Made by a program: the position numbers and the translations under genes
The notes under the pieces: model-generated
Database searches by the model: none
Told to the model about the DNA's origin: nothing
Seen by the model: the letters and a program-made list of their open reading frames with translations, nothing else
In this document: positions 33,912 through 44,806 of the stretch, piece after piece
Layout of the letters: every line of letters begins with the position of its first letter
Position numbering within the stretch: the stretch's first letter is position 1
Source of the DNA: Orobanche coerulescens
Taxonomy: Eukaryota; Streptophyta; Magnoliopsida; Lamiales; Orobanchaceae
Direction of reading: 5' to 3'
Length of the DNA stretch: 64,000 bases
Assembly (NCBI GenBank): GCA_033398695.1
Contig: CM065811.1
Coordinates: 118,219,501-118,283,500 of the forward strand

Positions 33912-34283
33912 CCTGCTAGACCTACGAGGTGGTTATACTTGTGTTTCAGAAGGTTCAGTTCCAGTTTCTTGCACAGGTGTCTCCCGAGGAGTTTCATTGT
34001 ATTCTTCTAAAGAAATACTTCTACCTGCTCCGCCTTCCTAGATGAACTCATCTTCCAGGAAGTGTGCTCGTAAAGCAACAATGATCTTTCGATCTTCGGG
34101 CATGTAGAATAGATATCCCATCGTCCCAGATGGAAATCCAATGAAACGTCCCTTCGCGGACCTAGCTTCCAACTTCTCCACCTTAGTCTTCTTGACATAG
34201 GCGGGACATCCCCAAATCCTAATATGATTAAGACTTGGTTTCCTGCCCTCCCACATCTCATGTGGAGTTTCCTGCCCTCCCAC
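33912..34283 (-). pseudogene. E7 integrase C-terminal remnant
   Basis: HEMWEGRKPSLNHIRIWGCP and VEKLEARSAKGRFIGFPSG, then YFLEDEFI-type linker text. Upstream integrase (catalytic core) is absent: the sequence passes into LTR sequence at about 34284. Confidence 0.88.
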
Positions 34284-34284
34284 A
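34238..34284. repeat. Deletion junction with duplicated 18-bp filler
   Basis: GTTTCCTGCCCTCCCACA occurs at 34238-34255 and again at 34267-34284; the second copy is fused to LTR sequence AGAGATGTAGAAACTC. The intact family member E10 has this text once. Confidence 0.88.
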
Positions 34285-35024
34285 AGAGATGTAGAAACTC
34301 ACCCTTGTAGTCCGTTGATTAGATGGATAACCTTCTCTTGAGCTATTCCCCAAGCTTTGCTTGATCTCTACGAATCTATTCCGCTTCAAGCCCTTGAACG
34401 ATCCAACGCCGAAAGCACTGCGTCTCTACTTGCCACGCGCCGAAAAAATGATCGGAATGACACTCAACTCGTTATCCTCCAAGGATACGGCTAGAACAAG
34501 GTGATGAAGCTTTTAATTATTACACTCTAAGTGTATAATATATATCCCTCTTTTGATTTTTTGATTTTTCTCTAAGAACCACCAAGAACACTTAAAGAAT
34601 ATGTTGAAGACTTTGAGAAAAGTTTTCTCTCTCTCTCTCAAAACTCACGTTGGAATGGAATAGCTTTTGAAGTGAGAGATGTCTTCTTCCCTTTATTCAA
34701 CTCTCACTTTAATAAAACAAATCATGCCACATGATTTTAAACCCCACAATGTCATGTTCTTTCATATAAAATGAAAGCAACAAGAAAAGAGGAAAGTGAG
34801 TGGAAACAAAGGGGCGGCGTCTACTATGCAAAAAATGGACGAGTTCGGTTCGTTTCGGACTCCCGTGAGTCCAAACAGATAAACTATGATTCCGTTCCGA
34901 TGTATTTGTATTGATTAATGAATCCAATTATTAAACATATCAAACACAAAATAACATAATTAATTTCTCCAAGAAATAATTATATTCATGAATTAAATTA
35001 ATCACCCAGTGATATATTTAATTC
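34285..35024 (-). repeat. E7 5' LTR, first window part (5'-deleted at its U5 end)
   Basis: Homologous to 30184-30936 of the other E7 LTR; roughly 118 bp at the U5 end are missing through the internal deletion. Continues at 47144 after E8. Confidence 0.92.
35020..35024. repeat. E8 target-site duplication, left
   Basis: AATTC, identical to 47139-47143. Confidence 0.9.
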
Positions 35025-35948
35025 TGTTGTGCGGCGATTTATACGCCTCGATGATGATCGGCACAATGATCAGGCGTCAGCTAAAGAAGGCAGACGCTGG
35101 GCAAGCACCTAGCGATCGACGTCCAAGGCGATCGTCTATAGGCATCTGGCGATCGCCAATGATATCGGATTGTAGACGATCGTCCCATACCGCATGTGAA
35201 TCCAGCACCCGTCAGAGTCTTCGAAGACCGAATCTTGGACGAAGACCCACGTGCAGATCCACAAAAGGCGCCGCAAGATAAGGCCTTTGACTCAGCCTGT
35301 CACCAACCTCACACCTACCGACAGGCCCGCTGAAAGGTGCAAAGTGGGTCCTCCCCAGACATCGACTCAGGATGCGTACAGGCTCCTCATTGGCCCGCAC
35401 AGCTGGCTGCCAGCTGCAGCCTCGGACTTTAAGGAAACAGTCTCAGGTGATGAGATGATCTCCCACATTATTCTAATATAGAATACGGCGGTCGCCCAAG
35501 ATCGCCGGGAAGGACCTAGCAACCTCTTCTATTATAAATAGTAGGCCTCCAACAGTGGCCAGGCTATTGGGAACACAATGAAAAACGTACAGAGAGAACA
35601 GAAGACTTATCTGACGAATACTTACACATACACAATGATATTCATTCACCTATACAGAACACCAAAAGCAAGAACTCACAGAGCTTCATATCTGGTTCTT
35701 CCGGCAATCTTCAAGCTCTATAGATAAGATAACTAGAATCTTTACACTCATTGTAATAGCATTCTAACATTGATATTTGTACTCAAAAGTATTAATATTA
35801 ATAACATCTCGCGAGAGCATTCAATCCCGGGACTAACAACCCCAGCAAATCTTGTGTTATTTATTTTCCCACGGAAGTGTTCTCGCATTTGTTTGTTACT
35901 CGACCTTTCCAGCAATATCATCTCCGGATAATATTTTGGGTAACAACA
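35025..35948 (+). repeat. E8 5' LTR (924 bp)
   Basis: TGTTGTGCGGCG at 35025 to GGGTAACAACA at 35948. From 35045 on it matches 46236-47138. It contains many CGATCG-centred words (for example 35110-35190). Confidence 0.93.
35533..35540 (+). promoter_or_regulatory. E8 LTR TATA box
   Basis: TATAAATA; in the other LTR at 46725-46732 the context CTACTATAAATAGTAG forms a short palindrome. Probable genomic RNA promoter. Confidence 0.65.
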
Positions 35949-35950
35949 AT

Positions 35951-35968
35951 TGGCGCTAGAAGGAGGGG
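35951..35968 (+). other. E8 primer-binding site
   Basis: TGGCGCTAGAAGGAGGGG two bases after the LTR end, a form known from Tat-lineage elements. Confidence 0.8.
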
Positions 35969-36079
35969 TGAATCTTAACCTTCATTTTTATTCCGACCGT
36001 CTCGAAGAACACTCACTGTTCTCTGGGGCATATACTTGAAGAAACACTCACTGTTCTTCAAAGAAAAACCTTTAGAAAC

Positions 36080-37633
36080 ATGACATCCGCCACGACCTCA
36101 AAAAGAGCCACCCTTCAATCTGCCGGACCTCTCATTCCAGCCCAGACCAAATCTCAACCAACGGCGGAAGGCGACCGCGGCGATGCTAGATTCTCACTCC
36201 CGCCCCTGAGGGACGGACCCAACCTCTCACTCGATCAGTTCCAGACCGCGAAACAGATCGAGGAGGCTATGGCCATCCTCAGGGAGCGACAGAGGGCATG
36301 CGACTCGCCCACCACTACTCCATCAGCCATCCGCCGAGCAGGCAAACGGAAGCTTAAGGGGCTATACGTCGAGAAATCTTCGGAAAGCCCCGAGCCGCAG
36401 GAAAAGGCTCTCGTAAGGCGGGACGATTCCATCTTCAGCCGCCTAGGGACCGATCCCTCATGGAGACCCGGGAATTCAGGCCCTAGCTCGGAGACATCGG
36501 AGTCCGAATCCGTCACCAGGAGTTCGGCATATCCGACTCCCAGAAGACAAGCCGACCAGCGGGCCCCCACTCGCCCAAGAATTAAACCTGGTGGCGAAGA
36601 ACTCGTCACCTACCATGGGGCCAGGAGATCAGTACATGACCGCCTCGGCTCCCGCTCCGAGAACCAATCAGCAAGCAGTCAGGCTACGGCAATGGCTGCC
36701 ATGTAGCGCCAGCTCGACGAAATGAAGGCGCTCCTAGAGACTGGGGCAGGCGCCAAGAGATCGATCGCCGGACCGAGTGAACCACTCGCGGCCCAAATCG
36801 AGCTCGCCCCCATTCAACCAAAGATCGCTCCTCCTCAAACACCGCTATATGAGGGGAGATCGGATCCAGAAACCCATTTGAGCAAATTCCGGATTTACAT
36901 GACCGGATGTGGAGCGTCGGACGCAACGAAATGCCGAATGTTCCCATTGACATTGGGCGACCTCGCCCATAGGTGGTACATCTCACTGCCACCTCGCTCG
37001 ATCAATTGTTTTGAGAAGCTGGCGAACGACTTCACGTCGTACTTCGCCGCTAAAGTTGCTCGGCCAGAAGGCCCCCGCCGCATGATGAAAATCAGACAGG
37101 GGAAGAACGAGCCCGACGAAGATTACATCGACCAGGTGGATGAAATAGTCCTCACTGGCGAGCCCATTAGCGATGAGATCGCTCTCTACTCGGTCCTGGG
37201 AGGATTCTATGGCCATTCGCCCATGTTCAGGCACCTTACAAAGGACATCCCCCCGACCTACACAATCTTCCGCGTCAAGGCCGCTGATTTTCTGGCCAGG
37301 CAGAGGATGCTCACCCTGCGCGTGGGCGAAGGATCAGCCGGGGAAGGAAAGGCGCCTACTTCCGTCCCGAGAAAGGTGGTCGCCAAGCCCAGAAAAGCGA
37401 TCACGAAGCCGCCCGGGGAATTCAAAGCTTTCGAGGATGTGGAGGTTCACCTCCTCCGCAACCTCAATCTATCTCCGGCCCACATTTTCAATGCCATCAA
37501 GGGGCATGAATGTCTTAGCAAACCAAGGCCGGTGAGGGACCACGGTCATCTAGACCGCAGTAAATTTTGTGCCTACCACAAAAGTCCCGGCCACAACACC
37601 AGCCAGTGCCGCGACCTCCTCAGGAAACTCTAG
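36080..37633 (+). pseudogene. E8 gag
   Basis: An ATG at 36080 opens a Ser/Pro/Arg-rich N-terminal region of about 200 codons that ends in a TAG at 36704-36706. The same frame continues with the capsid domain: PLYEGRSDPETHLSKFRIYM, TLGDLAHRWYISLPPRSI, FTSYFAAKVARPEGPRRMMK, and FYGHSPMFRHLTKDIP. A variant knuckle FCAYHKSPGHNTSQCRDL (C-x2-H-x4-H-x4-C) lies near 37565-37620, typical of Tat-lineage gag. It ends at TAG 37631-37633. The two stops are the only breaks, so the capsid core of 300 codons is otherwise well preserved. Confidence 0.92.
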
Positions 37634-38896
37634 AGACTGTTCGAGGAAGGCAAGTTGGATAGCTTGGTTACCAAGACAGAGCCTCGAGCAGAGAGGACCG
37701 GAGGATGCGAGCGCTGACAGAACGATGGAAACCCTCCTAATCCAGTCCCCAGGATTGAGCAGAACAAACCGGAGTATTCTGATGAATCAATCCCTCCGAT
37801 CAACCCTGGCGGCCGGATCAATATGCTTCAGGTGGGAGGTGGAAATCTCGGAGGACTTTCCCCAGTTTCCACCATGTCAAACAGAAAGCGGAAAGCCGAA
37901 CTTAGGGCGTTCGCCGGGGCCCATGTCATACTACCCCCGGATCCGACCATCTCCAAAGACGCGCTCATCACTTTCTCCAACAAGGATGGGGAGGGAGTGC
38001 AGTGCCCCAAAGAGGATGCGTTGGTGATCTCTGCATGTATCCTTGGGAAAATGGTTGATCACGTGCTGGTTGACAATGGGGGTTTTTGCAATATCATATT
38101 CAAATCTGCTCTTGACCAGCTCGGCAACCTAACCAAGTTTATCAAGCCATTTGACACTGTGCTCCAAAGATTCGGCGACAGCACAGTCCAAGCCTACGGG
38201 AGGATCAAGCTCTCTTTCGAGCTAATGTGTCATTACGATCCCAAGGTTAGGATTACTAGGAACCTAAACTTTGTAATCATAGATAGGCCCATCATCTATA
38301 ATGGGTTCCTAAGTCGTCCGTTTCTAGAAACCTTCGAAGCAGTCGCCTCATCTTTCTTTTACTGTATCAAATTCCCCACTGCCGATGGGACGGTCGGTAC
38401 TGTAAAAGGAGACCAACTAATGGCTAAGAAATGTTTGAATTACTCCTGTGTCGTAATTTCCTTCAATACTTCCCATGCTATTTGTAACATCGAGACGATC
38501 GACAATCAACCCATGGAGATCGACGAGCCAAGCATCTCGTACCAACCCGACTCAGAGGACGCCATCTCACATCGATTAACAGACGACATCGAGCCAAGGA
38601 TCGGTTTCGAGCCAAGCCTCGACATCGATCCGAGGATCGAGTCCAGAAATCATTCCAAACGAGAATCGACCGTCGCCATTGAAGAGTTGGAAAGTGTAAC
38701 GATAGATCCGGCTCGTCCGGAGCGGGAAGTACAGATCGGCACAAGCTTAGACCTCGAGTTAAAAGAGGATCTGATCAATTTACTACGTAAGAACATCGGA
38801 GTCTTTGCTTGGTCGCATCAAGATATGGTCGGCATAAGTCCTGAACACGCCTGCCACTATTTAAAGATCGACCCGGCAAGGAAGCCTGTTCGCTAG
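37634..38896 (+). pseudogene. E8 protease region
   Basis: Same frame as gag. A TGA at 37715-37717 is followed by a 357-codon open stretch. HVLVDNGGFCNIIF near 38055-38100 sits where retropepsins have Asp-Thr-Gly-Ser, so the catalytic triad reads Asp-Asn-Gly and is altered. NGFLSRPFLETFEAVASS follows, close to the ILGRP.L..F.A..S motif seen intact in E6 (49000-49040). The C-terminal part is the linker to RT (LINLLRKNIGVFAWSHQDM, HACHYLKIDP). Ends at TAG 38894-38896. Confidence 0.88.
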
Positions 38897-40542
38897 AAAC
38901 ATAGAAAATTCGGTCCGGAGAAGTACGCGACACTCGATGTAGAAGTCAAAAAGCTACTCGATAACAAATTAATCGGAGTGGATACAAACGAGCCATAGTG
39001 GGTAGCCAACGCGGTGATCGTCAAAAAGCCGAGCAACTCCTGGAGGTTGTGCATTGACTTCACCGACCTCAACGCGGCATGTCCGAAAGATCACTTTCCG
39101 ATGCCTCATATTGACCACTTGGTTGATAGCACAGCAGGCTGCGAAATGATGTCGTTCATGGATGCCTTCGACGGGTACCATCAGATCCCCATGGCGGAGA
39201 AAGACATAAAACACACATCATTCCACACGGAAAAAGACATATAATTTTGGGTTCGGATGCCGTTCGGTCTGAAGAATGCAGGGGCGACCTACCAGCGGCT
39301 AGTCAACGGGATGTTCGCTAACCAGATCGGCAAGACCATGGAGGTCTACATTGACGACATCGTGGTCAAAAGCTTCAAGAAGGAAGATCACCTCAATGAC
39401 ATTGCTGAGACGTTCGCCATCCTCGAGAAGTTCAATATGAAGCTGAATCCCAAGAAATGCAACTTCGGGGTGAGCTCCGGAAAATTCCTGGGGCACATCG
39501 TGAGCCAAAGGGGGATCGAGGCGAACCCCACCAAGATCCAGGAGATCCTCGACATGCAGGAGCCACGGAATGTCAAGCAGGTGCAACGCCTCACAGGTTG
39601 TCTAGCTGCCCTCAACCGTTTCATATCTCGGCTCGGGGATAAAAGCAAGCCATTCTTCGCGACCATAAAAAACAAGAAGTTCGCATGGACGAAGGAGAGT
39701 CAAATGGCGTTCGCCAAAATCAAGGAATATCTATCTAACCCTCAGATCCTGTCAAAGTCGATCCCCGGCGAAAAACTATTTCTTTACCTGGCAGCCTCTG
39801 AGGTCGCGCTGAGTGCTGTATTAGTGCGAGCAGAGGGGAAAGTCCACTTGCCAATCTACTTTGTTAGCCAAGCGCTCCATGACGCTGAAACGCGATATAC
39901 GCCTCTGGAGAACATTGCCTACGCTCTAGTCATGAGCGTTCGCAAGCTAAGGGCATACTTCTTCGAACATCAAGTGGAGGTTCTAACGACTCTCCCTCTA
40001 AGGCAAATCCTACACCGGCCAGACACCAACGGGCGACTCCTCAAGTGGTCACTGGAGATCGCCCAATACGGTATCACGTACGCTCCTCGCACGGCGATCA
40101 AAGGACAGGCTCTGGCGGACTTCGTGGTGGAAATAACATTCCCTCCCAGTCCGACCCAGGTCGGCCGTTCTGCTTGGAAGTTGTACGTGGACGGCTCGGC
40201 AACCAACTCGCGAGCAGGGGCAGGGATTGTCCTCATCAGCCCCGACGGCCAAAGTTTCACAAATGCTGTGCGTTTTGGGTTTCGTGCGACCAACAATGAA
40301 GCCGAGTACGAAGCCTTGGTAGGCGGGCTCGATCTAGCCCCCACCCTGGACGTTCGCCGCCTCCATATCTTCATCGACTCCCTCTTGGTCGTGAACCAAG
40401 TCAAGGGAGAATATGAGGCGCGCGGCAAATAGATGGTCAAATACCAAGAATTGGTTGCCGAAATGTGCATGAAATTTGAGGAAGTCCTGATCGAACAAGT
40501 CCCGAGAGAGCACAATTCCCAGGCCGACGCCCTATCTAAACT
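38897..40542 (+). pseudogene. E8 reverse transcriptase, RNase H and second RNase H
   Basis: RT: VKKPSNSWRLCIDFTDLN at about 39028, LDAACPKDHFP-type text, FRMPFGLKNAGATYQR-type text near 39250-39300 and the catalytic EVYIDDIVVKS near 39345. A first RNase H region follows (FLYLAASEVALSAVLVR near 39780). After QALADFVVE comes the second, archaeal-like RNase H: WKLYVDGSATNSRAGAGIVL near 40175-40230, NNEAEYEALVGG near 40290-40325, HIFIDSLLVVNQVKGEYEA near 40370-40420 and EHNSQADALSKLAS near 40505-40545. In-frame stops: 38996-38998, 39242-39244, 40430-40432. A dual RNase H is diagnostic for the plant Tat lineage. Confidence 0.93.
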
Positions 40543-41871
40543 AGCATCATCAGATGGGGCAGCAGATTTCTCTAACACCCAAATCACAAAATCAGCAAAG
40601 CCGACGATCGAGAGAAGCCTGGTTACCACGGTTACCATCGCCGAAGAGAACTGGATGACTCCGTTCATTAAATACTTAAAGGACGGAACGGTCCCCGACG
40701 ACCGTATCAAAGCTCGCCAACTTCAGCTCCGTGTGACTAGATACACCCTATTGGACGACCGGCTTTACAAGCGAGCTTTCAGCCTCCCTCTTCTCAAGTG
40801 CATTACGCCAAAGGAAGGCCGGCTCGTTTTAGCCGAGATCCATGACGTGATCTGCGGAAACCATGCTGGCGGGCGAGCTCTCATCCACAAAACAACCAGG
40901 CAAGGTTTTTTCTGGCCTTCACTTCAGAAAGATGCGATCGCCTATGCTAGATCGTGTCACAGGTGTCAAGTGATGGGTCCGAACATCAAGCTCTCCCCCG
41001 AGCAGCTCACTTCAATGTACATCCCATGGCCATTCGCCCAATGGGGCATCAACCTGATAGGTTCCTTGCCGGCGGCGCCAAGGGGCTGTAAGTTTGCCAT
41101 CGTGGGGGTCGATTATTTCACAAAATGGGCTGAGGCCGAGCCTCTCAACAAGATCGGCCAAGAGCAAGTAATCAAATTCATTTGGAAGAGCATCATATGC
41201 CGGTTCGGTCTACCCCAGGCTATCATCTCCGACAATGGAAAGCAGTTCGACGGTTTAGAAGTCATGCAATTCTGCGAGAAATGGAGAATCAAAAAGTTGT
41301 TCTCGGCACCCTACCACCCTCAGACGAACGGGCAGGTAGAGGCCGTAAACAAAATCCTCAAACACACGATCAAAGCACGACTCGGGTCCAGACAAGGACA
41401 ATGGGCGAGCGAGCTTCCAGATGTCTTGTGGTCATATCGAACGACGACCCGAAATTCAACCGTGAAATACCATTCGCCCTCGCCTTCAGAACAGAAGCAG
41501 TGATCCCTTCGGCGATCGCCGTCCTCATCCACCGAACTGAACAAGAGATGACGACGGACAATGATGTGGCCTGACGAATCGACTTGGACATGCTGGAAGA
41601 ACGGCGACTGACCTCGGAAATGAAGAACACAATCCACAAAAGGAGATCCGAGAAGTTCTTCAATTCAAAGGTCAAAGAAAGACGGTTCCAAGTGGGCGAC
41701 CTAGTCCTCAAAAAGGTCCAGATCCACACAGGAGTCTTTGGCCCGAATTGGGAAGGCCCCTTCAGAATATCTAAATGGCTAACTAGGGGAGCCTATGAAC
41801 TTGAACACCCTGACGGCACTCCGGACCAATATCCCTGGAACGCCGTACATTTGAAGAAATATTACCAGTGA
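40543..41871 (+). pseudogene. E8 integrase
   Basis: The zinc-binding part (HDVICGNHAGGRALIHKT, CHRCQV near 40950) precedes the core with VGVDYFTKWAEAEP (first Asp near 41110), IISDNGKQFDG (second Asp near 41230) and HPQTNGQVEAVN (Glu near 41340). A frameshift at about 41460 moves the reading to the next frame, where LAFRTEAVIPS and, after a TGA at 41572-41574, the C-terminal FQVGDLVLKKVQ, GPNWEGPFRISKW and WNAVHLKKYYQ complete the protein with TGA at 41869-41871. No chromodomain, as expected for this lineage. Confidence 0.93.
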
Positions 41872-43069
41872 AAACTCTATATTCAGTTACCAATGTACAA
41901 AGAGTATAATGAGATTTTCCTATCCCATCTATGTGATTCGCCTCGATGAAAAAAAAACAACTAAAGAGAGGACGACTCGCTCGCCCTTAAGAGGTCGTCG
42001 TCTAACCTGACAGACCTATGCAAGCGATCGCTCCCCAAGCACAACGTATACCGTCGAGGATCGTCATTCAACATGGCGATCCGAGGTAGAAAAAGTGCAG
42101 CCATGGTCCTGGAGGTCGATGGAACCGACAGCTTCGTCCATGCAAGGTTCTTTTGGGCTGCGATCGCTCGCCCTTCGTTTAAATACGAGGCGGGCGTAGC
42201 CGAAGGACCCTCCAAACAAATCTGTAGACACGATCGCGCGCCCTCGAAAGTACATCATCTAACATGATATACCCGGACAAGGCGACGCGTCCCTACCCCG
42301 TCACAACGTATACCGTTGAGGGTCGCCATCTAACATGGCGTCCCGAGGTATAAAAGTGCTGACAAGCCGTGGACGTGGAGTCGAATAAACCGACGACGCC
42401 CCGTGCAAGGACTCCTCCAGATCAAGACTGCTCGCCTTTCGTTTAAACACAAGGCGGGCGTAGCCTAACGGAGGATCCTAACAATAAAGTGAGTCGCGAG
42501 ACAGACCTACAGATGGAATGTCCCTCGCACATAAAGACACGGTCATGGAGATCGGTCCATCGAACTCCGTGACCGTGCACGGTTCCTCAGAGTTGAAACA
42601 GTCGACCTCCCTCGAAGGATCGGCAAAACTGAAGATAGCTCACCAAACATACTATTTTTGTTCCCTTACTTACACTAAGTAAACAAAAACAAGGGGCAAA
42701 GTCGAGCTATTCCTAAATGTGATCGGGAGGAAGGGACCATGCACGATCGGCTTCGTTCAAACACACACATGACGATCCGTTTTGTTCAAGAAATTTACAT
42801 GTATGAATTTTCAAGTGTACCAATACATTCGGATCCATTCAACATTCAAACAGTCGATCAGGCGAACAAGGCATCAGAAGCAATTATATACACACTTGTA
42901 TAAATTCATATACAAATATTCAAAAGAGACGATCGTACATGTAAAGAATCAGATGCGAAGAAGAAGTATTTTATTTCATCCAAAAGGTTTGTACATTCGA
43001 GCCCAGAGGCAATACAAGAGAAAAGCAGAAAATTACAAGCAAAGGAAAAACAAATAACTTCACCATTAC
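41872..43069 (+). other. E8 spacer between pol and the antisense gene, with a 262-bp imperfect repeat
   Basis: No coding content recognised. ACAACGTATACCGT(C/T)GAGG at 42041 and 42303 start two imperfect units that share CATGGCG(A/T)(T)CCGAGGTA, GTGCAAGG-type and TTTCGTTTAAA(T/C)AC(G/A)AGGCGGGCGTAGCC blocks. A third, weaker unit may follow near 42490-42600. From 42640 on the spacer is AT-richer; an open frame of 91 codons at 42782 has low-complexity Lys/Tyr content and is not believed. Confidence 0.7.
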
Positions 43070-43988
43070 TCAGGCCGCCCCCGACTGGCCTTCGCCCCCA
43101 GCAGGTGGATCGGCGTGCGCTTCCTCACCGGCTTCAGGATAAATAAGTTTATCCGGAAACGGATACCAGCTCAGATCAATCCCTAAGTCGGTGAGATCGA
43201 GGATCAGTAGGGAGAAGTCCGGCTGCAGGGGATGCTCGAGTACGTAGGCCTTGAAGGTCTCCATCATAGGGCCAACCTCGATCCCTACCTTCTTGGCGGC
43301 ACAGATAGCGTCGGCGTAGGCCATATAGTAGGCGAACTCGCCGACGTATCCCACATTAAGATAGGGATCAGTCTCGATCGCCCTTAACTGGTCCTTCAAC
43401 CCCACAGTCGTCTTGTCAGCATCCGCAAGCTCGGCTACTTTGGCGGCCAGTTTTCCCTTCGCCTTCTCCAGCTCGCCGTTGAGACGATCCACTATGGCCT
43501 TCAGCCCAGTCACCTCCTCCTACGAGGCCGCGTGCATCCGGCGAGCCTCTGTCACCTGATCACGGAACTGATCCGCCACCCCATGGGACCGGTCAAGCTC
43601 CTGCTTCATCCGATCAAGGTCCTGCTTGGCTCGCTTGGCCGTCTCCAGGTGCTCCTTCTCCATGGCCACTATCCGATTGGCAAAATCAGCATTCTGGTTC
43701 CGAGCGGCCTCAAGATCTTGATGGAGATGAGCATTAGAGGGTCGCCCCTCATAATCCTTAACGGCTTGGGTGGCCATCGTCGCCACCTGAAGAGTCAGGG
43801 CGAGCGTCACCTGCATAGCATCTCCAGACCGCCGACGAGCGATCGCGTCGAGGTCGGTTGTCCAGGCCTTAGGAAGAGAGTTGATGGCCCGAGAGACATA
43901 AGAAGGGACGTCGAGGGACTGGCGCGGAGACTTGCTCGCCAAAAAATCCAGCACCATCGGCGAGACATCCGGGTCGGCAAGACGGACC

Positions 43989-44072
43989 CTGCAACACAAA
44001 CAAAAAGAAACAAAGGAGTTAGTATACGCCTTACACAAATAGCCTAACTCAGAAAGATCAAACTGATTTCAC
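43989..44072 (-). other. Predicted intron 2 of E8 antisense gene
   Basis: 84 nt, CACCAG/GTGAAA donor and T-rich TTTGTGTTGCAG/GG acceptor; splicing joins the Pro-rich part in frame to the coiled-coil part. Confidence 0.75.
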
Positions 44073-44487
44073 CTGGTGACCAACTGGGGGTCGCGGCCGA
44101 AAAAGGGCTTGCCCCGAGGAGTTTCAACTTCGGAGATCGCCACAGCCTTCAGGAAGCCGGCCGAGGGCCTGGAGCTAGATCCCTCCGCCATCGGAACAGC
44201 AGAGATAGGCGGCGCGGCAACCGGCGGCTCCAAAATGGATACCTCCACGTCAGCAGTCGACAGGGACTCCTCCAGCCTCCACCTCTTGCGGTTGTGCTGG
44301 AGTTGTTCTTCCTCCCGAGCTTCTGGATCGACGACCGGCGCCATAGTAGGTCTCACCTCAGGGATAGGATGGGACGTCGTTGCAGGGGCACGACCCGTCT
44401 TCTTTCCCTGGTGAAGACGACCCAAGAGACCGGGGTTCGACATTGCGATCTCTCTCGGAGGCTCGGAGTATCGGGGAAAATGGATCT

Positions 44488-44806
44488 CTGTCAAAGAAGA
44501 AATGCGGCCAAGTTAGACATCTACTTCAATCAGGCGATCGTCATACAGGAAAGAGGAAGTAAGAGTTTATACCTGGAACCTTGAGGTGGCGAGGGAAGCG
44601 AAACAATCGAGCTCAAAACCGATGAAGTTCGTGGCTGACTATGCGAACGTCGATGTAGGAATCCGGTAGACCGCGAATTCACTCCTAGACGATCAGAAAG
44701 TCGAAAGGAAGGTCGCCGATCGCTGGAACGAGGAAACCTGCAAAAAGGAAACCAAATTAGATCAGTCCAAGATATATCCGATCAAAGGGAGAGTTAAAAC
44801 CCTTAC
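44488..44806 (-). other. Predicted intron 1 of E8 antisense gene
   Basis: Donor GTAAGGGTTTTAAC at 44806, acceptor TTCTTCTTTGACAG ending 44488, phase 1. An alternative keeps 44573-44737 as an additional exon (acceptor TTTTTGCAG at 44738, donor GTATAAAC at 44572). That piece is 165 nt, a multiple of three, but has stops in the required frame, so skipping it is preferred. Confidence 0.65.

Noticed and set aside
42782..43057. 91-codon Lys/Tyr-rich frame in the E8 spacer
   Set aside because: Low complexity, AT-rich, no similarity to a known family, lies downstream of the antisense gene's stop.
44573..44737. Additional exon in the E8 antisense gene
   Set aside because: It has good-looking splice sites, but in the frame required by the flanking exons it contains stops; skipping it keeps the frame and matches the E6 gene.
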